Shown piece by piece: positions 59,923 to 64,000 of a stretch of 64,000 nt of DNA. Below the pieces are notes generated by a model. That model was not told the origin of the DNA, did not search any database, and saw only the letters and a program-made list of their open reading frames with translations. Source of the stretch: Arthrobacter sulfonylureivorans (GTDB lineage Bacteria > Actinomycetota > Actinomycetes > Actinomycetales > Micrococcaceae); contig RJAE01000002.1 in assembly GCA_004000035.1 (NCBI GenBank), positions 496,001-560,000 on the forward strand, written 5' to 3'. Made by a program: the position numbers and the translations under genes. Every line of letters begins with the position of its first letter. Within the stretch, counting starts at the first letter, position 1.

Positions 59923-60378
59923 TTACGGGATGGGCACTGTGCCGATCGGGCCGAAGCGCTTCATCACCATGGTCGAAGTGAGCCGCTGGACGCCGGGCAG
60001 GCCGCCGAGCGCGGTGTCATACAGCACTTGGTAGGCGGCCAGATCGCGGGTCAGGACCCTCAACATGTAGTCGATCTCTCCGAACAGCCGTTGGGCATCG
60101 ACGATGTTCGGCACCGCGGTGACGGCCGCCTCGAAGGCGGCGATGGTCTCCAGATCGGTCCGCCCCAAAGTCACGAAGAGAATCGCCTCAAAGTGGAGCC
60201 CAACGGCTTCCGGAGAAACGACGGCGCGGTAGCGTTCGATCGCTCCCGACTGTTCGAGATCCTTCAGCCTTCGATGGCACGAGGAGAGGCTAAGCCCCAC
60301 CCGGCTGGCGAGGTCGGTGGCACTCATCCGCCCGTCCTCTTGGAGTAGTGAAAGAATCTCCCGGCTTAATGCATCCAC
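59923..60378 (-). CDS. Lrp/AsnC family regulator
   Basis: A 151-residue regulator. The AsnC HTH is at about residues 5-50 (LSREILSLLQEDGRMSATDLASRVGLSLSSCHRRLKDLEQSG), followed by the RAM ligand domain (VVSPEAVGLHFEAILFVTLGR, then FGEIDYMLRVLTRDLAAYQ). Lrp-like proteins next to LysE exporters usually respond to an amino acid. It is divergent from the LysE gene at 60495, with a 116-bp gap that should hold the sites. Confidence 0.93.
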   Translation of the reverse strand: MDALSREILSLLQEDGRMSATDLASRVGLSLSSCHRRLKDLEQSGAIERYRAVVSPEAVGLHFEAILFVTLGRTDLETIAAFEAAVTAVPNIVDAQRLFGEIDYMLRVLTRDLAAYQVLYDTALGGLPGVQRLTSTMVMKRFGPIGTVPIP

Positions 60379-60494
60379 GCCGGTAATTGTTCCACAGCAT
60401 CCGGCATTTCGGCAGGAGAAGCGCAGAACATTTCACCTATTTCGGCGTAGCATTTACGGCTGTCGGGAAAGGTCGCAAGGAAAGAAGTAGCTCC

Positions 60495-61118
60495 ATGGAT
60501 ATGACGCTGGTCCTCCAATTTTGGGTGGTGGCGCTGCTGCTAGCGCTCACACCGGGGGCGGACTGGGCGTACGCCATCGGCGCTGGCCTGCGGGCACCCT
60601 CGGTGGCCCCGTCGGTTCTGGGAATGGCGTTCGGTTATGCGGTGGTGGTCTGCATCATCGCCGTTGGAGCGGGCGCCTTGGTCACGCAGTACCCGATGTC
60701 GCTCACTGTGCTGACCATCGCCGGCTCGGCCTACTTGATCTATTTGGGCGTGAACACTCTCGTCAGCAAGGCCGGCCAGGTTACCGCCAGCGACGCTCCC
60801 CTCGGGCATGCCCCGGCCGCCCAGTTTTTCCGCGGCGCCGGCGTCAGCGGGATCAACCCCAAGGGACTACTTCTGCTGCTTGCGCTGCTGCCGCAGTTCA
60901 CCTCGCCCGCCGGCTGGCCGTCTGCGGCGCAGATGCTCTTCCTGGGCGGACTGCACGTGGTCAACTGCCTCTATATCTACTTCGCCGTCGCGCTGCTGGC
61001 CCGGCGCATCCTGCGTTCCCAGCCCCGCGCCAGCGCCGTCGTCGCCCGGGCCTCCGGCGTCATCATGGTGCTGATCGGGCTGGGCATCTTGGTGGAAAAG
61101 GCAGCCGAACTGCTCTGA
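60495..61118 (+). CDS. LysE family amino-acid exporter
   Basis: A 207-residue LysE/RhtB-type membrane protein with six helices. The family start is FWVVALLLALTPGADWAYAIGAGL and the conserved GVSGINPKGLLLLLALLPQF is in the middle. ATG 60495 follows AAGGAAAGAAG; ATG 60501 is also possible. The divergent Lrp gene is its probable regulator. Exported substrate unknown. Confidence 0.9.
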   Translation: MDMTLVLQFWVVALLLALTPGADWAYAIGAGLRAPSVAPSVLGMAFGYAVVVCIIAVGAGALVTQYPMSLTVLTIAGSAYLIYLGVNTLVSKAGQVTASDAPLGHAPAAQFFRGAGVSGINPKGLLLLLALLPQFTSPAGWPSAAQMLFLGGLHVVNCLYIYFAVALLARRILRSQPRASAVVARASGVIMVLIGLGILVEKAAELL

Positions 61119-61169
61119 GGGCCGCTCAGCCAAGGGGCGGCCTGGAGGCGGCTCCTCGCGCGGCAACGG

Positions 61170-61190
61170 ACGACGGCGGTGCTACCCGCC
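61170..61190. repeat. ACGACGGCGG core, copy 8, with hairpin
   Basis: The exact decamer (61170-61179), then TGCTACCCGCC, so that GGCGG pairs with CCGCC. Confidence 0.6.
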
Positions 61191-61201
61191 TTCCGCAATC
61201 A

Positions 61202-61270
61202 AGCACCGAAGTTGCCGGGCACTTTGTGGTCAGCGTTGAGAATCCCAATTTCCAACTGGAGCCCAACTAG
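61202..61270 (+). pseudogene. 3' remnant of a second CDF transporter gene
   Basis: Codes STEVAGHFVVSVENPNFQLEPN and stop. It closely matches the C-terminus of the CDF gene 1.4 kb upstream (CVAEHFVVSVEHSTFQLEP). The DNA shares CACTTTGTGGTCAGCGT and TTCCAACTGGAGCC. The rest of the gene is absent, so this is a deletion remnant. Confidence 0.75.
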
Positions 61271-61331
61271 CCTGGGTACGCGCAGTGCGCCTACGGCCAG
61301 CAGCCAATGGCCGGACCGCTGGGGCCCGCGT

Positions 61332-62708
61332 CTACTGAAGTGGTGTCCGAATGAGTTTCTTATTCACGAATTCGTCCATGCCGAAGCGGGCGAGCTCTCG
61401 GCCGACGCCGGAGCGCTTTACCCCGCCGAAAGGCAAGTCGGCCTGTGAATCGGGTGTCGAGTTGATGAACACCATGCCGGTGTCCAGCCGGTCGGCGACT
61501 GCTTTTGCCTTCTCCACGTCCGTGCTGAAGACGGCGCCTCCGAGCCCGTAGGGCGAGCTGTTGGCCAGTTCGATGGCTTCTTCGGCGTCGGCGACCTTGT
61601 AGATGACGGCCACGGGGCCGAAGAGCTCCTCCAAATAGGCACGCATGCCGGGCTGCACGTCGGTCAGGACTGTGGGCTCCACGAACGCACCCGGCCCATC
61701 CACACGCTTGCCCCCGAGGTGCAATGTAGCTCCCTTGGAGACCGCGTCCTTGACTTGCTCAATGAGTTCGTCGGCAGCAGCTTGGGAGGACATGGGTCCG
61801 AAACGGGTCTCGGGCTGCAGTGGGTCCCCGGGCTTGATCCGAGCCATGCGGGCGGTAAATTTCTCCACAAATTCGTCGTAAAGGTCCTCTACTATGAAGA
61901 ACCGCTTGGATGCTGTGCAGGCCTGCCCGGCATTGCTCATCCGGCCGGCGACGGCCGCTTTGACCGTCACGTCCAGATCATCGCCGTCGAGGACGATGAA
62001 GGGGTCGCTTCCGCCCAGCTCAAGGACGTATTTCTTCAGGTTTCGGCCGGAGACTTCGGCTACGGCGGCACCGGCGCGTTCGCTGCCGGTGAGGGAGACG
62101 CCCTGCACGCGGGGATCTGCGATGATCTCGGCGATCTGCTCATTGGTGGCAAAGATGTTCACGTAGCCGCCGTCCAGCAGTCCCGCGTCCTGGAAGATCT
62201 GTTCCATCGCCAGTGCAGACTGGGGGCATTGCCGGGCATGCTTGAGCAGGATGGTGTTGCCGAGCATCAGGTTCGGGGCGGCAAAGCGGGCCACTTGGTA
62301 GTACGGGTAGTTCCACGGCATGATGCCAAGCAGCGCGCCGATCGGTGCGGAGCGAACGATAGCCTCGCCACCGCCCTTGACCGATAGCAGTTCGTCGGCC
62401 ATGAAGCCGGGACCTTCGGTGGCGTAGTACTCGTAGATGTCTGCAACGAGGCCGACTTCGCCGAGTGCTTGGCTGACCGGCTTACCCATCTCCTGGCTGA
62501 TAATCCGTGCGAGCTCGTCCTTGCGCTCCCGGTACAGTTCCGCAACGCGGTTCAGGACGCCGACCCGTTCCTGCACGGCCGTATGACGCCATGATTCAAA
62601 GGCCGTGTGGGCCCTTTTTACTGCCTCGGCAATATCCTCATCACTGGCAGCCGGCATTTCGAATAACGTCTCGTCCGTAGCGGGATTAATGGTCTTGTAG
62701 TAGCTCAT
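61332..62708 (-). CDS. NAD(P)-dependent succinate-semialdehyde dehydrogenase
   Basis: A 458-residue aldehyde dehydrogenase. The catalytic Glu230 is in LELGGSDPFIVL and the nucleophile Cys264 in NAGQACTASKRF, with the cofactor loop MPWNYPYYQVARFAAPNLMLGN. The overall pattern matches the succinate-semialdehyde dehydrogenase (GabD-like) group. It would turn succinate semialdehyde into succinate, the last step of GABA and putrescine use. ATG 62708 begins at the family start, though no ribosome site is clear; TTG 62729 is the alternative. It is divergent from a FadR gene. Confidence 0.9.
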   Translation of the reverse strand: MSYYKTINPATDETLFEMPAASDEDIAEAVKRAHTAFESWRHTAVQERVGVLNRVAELYRERKDELARIISQEMGKPVSQALGEVGLVADIYEYYATEGPGFMADELLSVKGGGEAIVRSAPIGALLGIMPWNYPYYQVARFAAPNLMLGNTILLKHARQCPQSALAMEQIFQDAGLLDGGYVNIFATNEQIAEIIADPRVQGVSLTGSERAGAAVAEVSGRNLKKYVLELGGSDPFIVLDGDDLDVTVKAAVAGRMSNAGQACTASKRFFIVEDLYDEFVEKFTARMARIKPGDPLQPETRFGPMSSQAAADELIEQVKDAVSKGATLHLGGKRVDGPGAFVEPTVLTDVQPGMRAYLEELFGPVAVIYKVADAEEAIELANSSPYGLGGAVFSTDVEKAKAVADRLDTGMVFINSTPDSQADLPFGGVKRSGVGRELARFGMDEFVNKKLIRTPLQ

Positions 62709-62884
62709 AGGTTTGAGGATACCTAGCAAGCCGTTCAGTTTTCCAGCGATCCTGGCGGCGCTATCAAATGTTCACAAATGCTGGCTTGGACTGATGGTTT
62801 TCCAGAGTCGTGCGAGTAGAATATCCGTGGTCGAGATCGGACCGAAGACCTGGCATCTTGAGCGGATCCTTAGGAGAGCAACTC

Positions 62885-63646
62885 GTGGCTTCACCGCTGG
62901 CGCTGCAGTCCCAAATTTATCGATCGCTGCCTGAGATGGAACGCTCGGAAGCCATCGTCCGCCGGATTTCTACGGCGATCTCTTTGGGGATGCTCAGGGT
63001 CGGAGAACGGCTCCCCGTGGAGGCCGAGCTGTCCGAGATGTTTGGGGTCGCCGGCGCGACCCTTCGGGATGCCCTGGCCTCCCTGCGGGACCAAGGTGTG
63101 GTCGAGACCCGCCGGGGGCGCAACGGCGGCACGTTCGTGGTCAAGTTCCCGCCGACGCAGGAAGAGAACCTGCGCCAGTACTTACGCGAGACGTCGATTG
63201 CCGACCTTCGCGATCTGGGCGACGAACAGACAGCCGTGGCCGCTGCCGCCGCCCGTCTGGCCTGCGACCGCGCTGACCCCAAGGACCTGGACCGGCTGGA
63301 ACGACTGGCCCGCGGGCTTGAACAAGCCACGACGCCGGAGACCCAAGCGCGTGCCGACAGCCGCTTCCACATTGAACTGGCGGTGGTCGCCCAATCGCCC
63401 CGGCTGACCAGCCAGGAAATCAGGCTGCAAGCCGAAGTCGGGCAACTCCTGTGGACTCCGATGGCAGGTGTATTCGACGAGCAGGTCGCGGCGCGTGAGC
63501 ACCTGGGCATCGTGGCCGCTGTACGGGAGGACGACCCCGACCGGGCGCAGCGCTTGGTCCTGGAACATATCCGTCGCAACACTTATCACTTGATCGATAC
63601 CAAGCTAACCCTCACGCATGCCGGCGAAGAACAGGAGATTTCATGA
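62885..63646 (+). CDS. FadR-type GntR regulator
   Basis: A 253-residue regulator. The GntR HTH lies at about residues 20-80 (RRISTAISLGMLRVGERLPVEAELSEMFGVAGATLRDALASLRDQGVV), followed by an FCD domain (DSRFHIELAVVAQSPRLTSQEIRLQAEV). GTG 62885 has AGGAG 8 nt before it, and longer starts add filler. It is divergent from the dehydrogenase and overlaps the next gene by 4 nt (ATGA), so it may control both. Confidence 0.9.
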   Translation: MASPLALQSQIYRSLPEMERSEAIVRRISTAISLGMLRVGERLPVEAELSEMFGVAGATLRDALASLRDQGVVETRRGRNGGTFVVKFPPTQEENLRQYLRETSIADLRDLGDEQTAVAAAAARLACDRADPKDLDRLERLARGLEQATTPETQARADSRFHIELAVVAQSPRLTSQEIRLQAEVGQLLWTPMAGVFDEQVAAREHLGIVAAVREDDPDRAQRLVLEHIRRNTYHLIDTKLTLTHAGEEQEIS

Positions 63647-64000
63647 CCGCGCCAGCAACTTCACCGGCCGCCGACAGCGCCGCCGCCATCGAGGCATGGC
63701 TCAACGGGCTGTACCAGGACCTCCACGCGTCATCGAAGGAGGTGGGAAAACAGCTGGAAGAAAGAATTTCCGAAGGCAGCAAAATATCCCCTACAGACAT
63801 TGTGGGAATTGGCGAAATGGCCGAATTATTCTTGAACTCCCACGACACTGCCGTTGGTGCCGGCGAAATATTCTCGCTCTCCGCCATAAAGGATGCCGAA
63901 GGAGTCCTGGAATGGTGGATCCGGAATGATTTCGGCGATATCGAAAAGTTCGGTTTTGATTTAGCCCCGGAAGGTGACCGGTTCTACGATTATGAGAAGC
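63643..64000 (+). CDS. possible cache-domain protein (3' end outside window)
   Basis: The first 119 residues of a protein running off the right edge. It begins with an Ala-rich stretch, then a helix (IEAWLNGLYQDLHASSKEVGKQLEERIS), then IFSLSAIKDAEGVLEWWIRNDFGDIEKFGFDL and DRFYDYEK. That WW-R-D and FYDYEK part resembles cache-domain proteins that sit next to FadR genes in GABA/putrescine clusters. There is no signal peptide at the start, so if it is a cache domain it would be cytoplasmic. From about 63770 the DNA is less GC-rich than neighbours. Confidence 0.6.
   Translation, partial: MTAPATSPAADSAAAIEAWLNGLYQDLHASSKEVGKQLEERISEGSKISPTDIVGIGEMAELFLNSHDTAVGAGEIFSLSAIKDAEGVLEWWIRNDFGDIEKFGFDLAPEGDRFYDYEK

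Noticed and set aside
1-64000. tRNA or rRNA genes, insertion sequences, prophage
   Set aside because: Looked for T-loop-like GGTTCGAAT patterns, transposase motifs and phage structural genes; none found.

Overview
The window is high-GC actinobacterial chromosome, most likely from Arthrobacter sensu lato or another Micrococcaceae. The evidence is indirect: uniformly GC-rich genes, several apparently leaderless genes (a -10 hexamer 6-7 nt before ATG/GTG), a DUF222/HNH endonuclease, a DUF3040 membrane protein, a putrescine oxidase closely resembling the Kocuria type, and many small catabolic operons each with its own regulator. I saw no rRNA, tRNA, CRISPR array, transposase or phage genes.

Layout. 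1-6,000: 3' end of a SNF2 helicase, histidine phosphatase, FMN reductase, DUF1353 protein, and a MarR regulator overlapping a membrane protein. 6,000-12,700: macrolide phosphotransferase, putrescine oxidase divergent from a TetR regulator, and a deoR-galT-galK operon with overlapping stop/start codons. 12,700-18,900: a tripartite tricarboxylate transporter (tctC-tctB-tctA) with a class III CoA-transferase and an HMG-CoA-lyase-type enzyme, divergent from an IclR regulator; this reads as a complete import, CoA-activation and cleavage route for a branched hydroxy-dicarboxylate. 18,900-30,000: DksA-type protein, SulP transporter, flavoprotein monooxygenase with a GYD protein, universal stress protein, NhaA, a TetR/SDR pair with two operators, and a CPA1 antiporter.

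30,000-40,300: Stealth sugar-phosphotransferase, metallophosphoesterase, pentapeptide-repeat protein, a reductase, and a gluconate/L-idonate operon (kinase, GntP permease, idnO-like SDR, idnD-like dehydrogenase) convergent with a GntR/FadR regulator. 40,300-46,900: a solo ThDP enzyme, the HNH endonuclease, and a module made of a secreted Ala/Pro-repeat protein, an ECF sigma factor and a membrane-anchored partner. 46,900-54,700: PhoD-type phosphatase, ABC-F ATPase, flavohemoglobin, ArsR-SRPBCC pair, PPOX-fold protein and a membrane protein with an odd C-terminus. 54,900-64,000: GGDEF-EAL protein, DUF1801 protein, IPP isomerase, a CmtR-like metal sensor with a CDF efflux pump, Lrp and LysE genes, a remnant of a second CDF gene, succinate-semialdehyde dehydrogenase, and a FadR regulator overlapping a gene that runs off the end.

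The intergenic DNA is unusually structured: four short tandem arrays (25-32 bp units), long hairpins between convergent genes, and a recurrent ACGACGGCGG core that often directly follows stop codons. Several regulators have clear palindromic operators. Start codons were moved from the longest ORF where a Shine-Dalgarno sequence, promoter spacing or family length argued for it.
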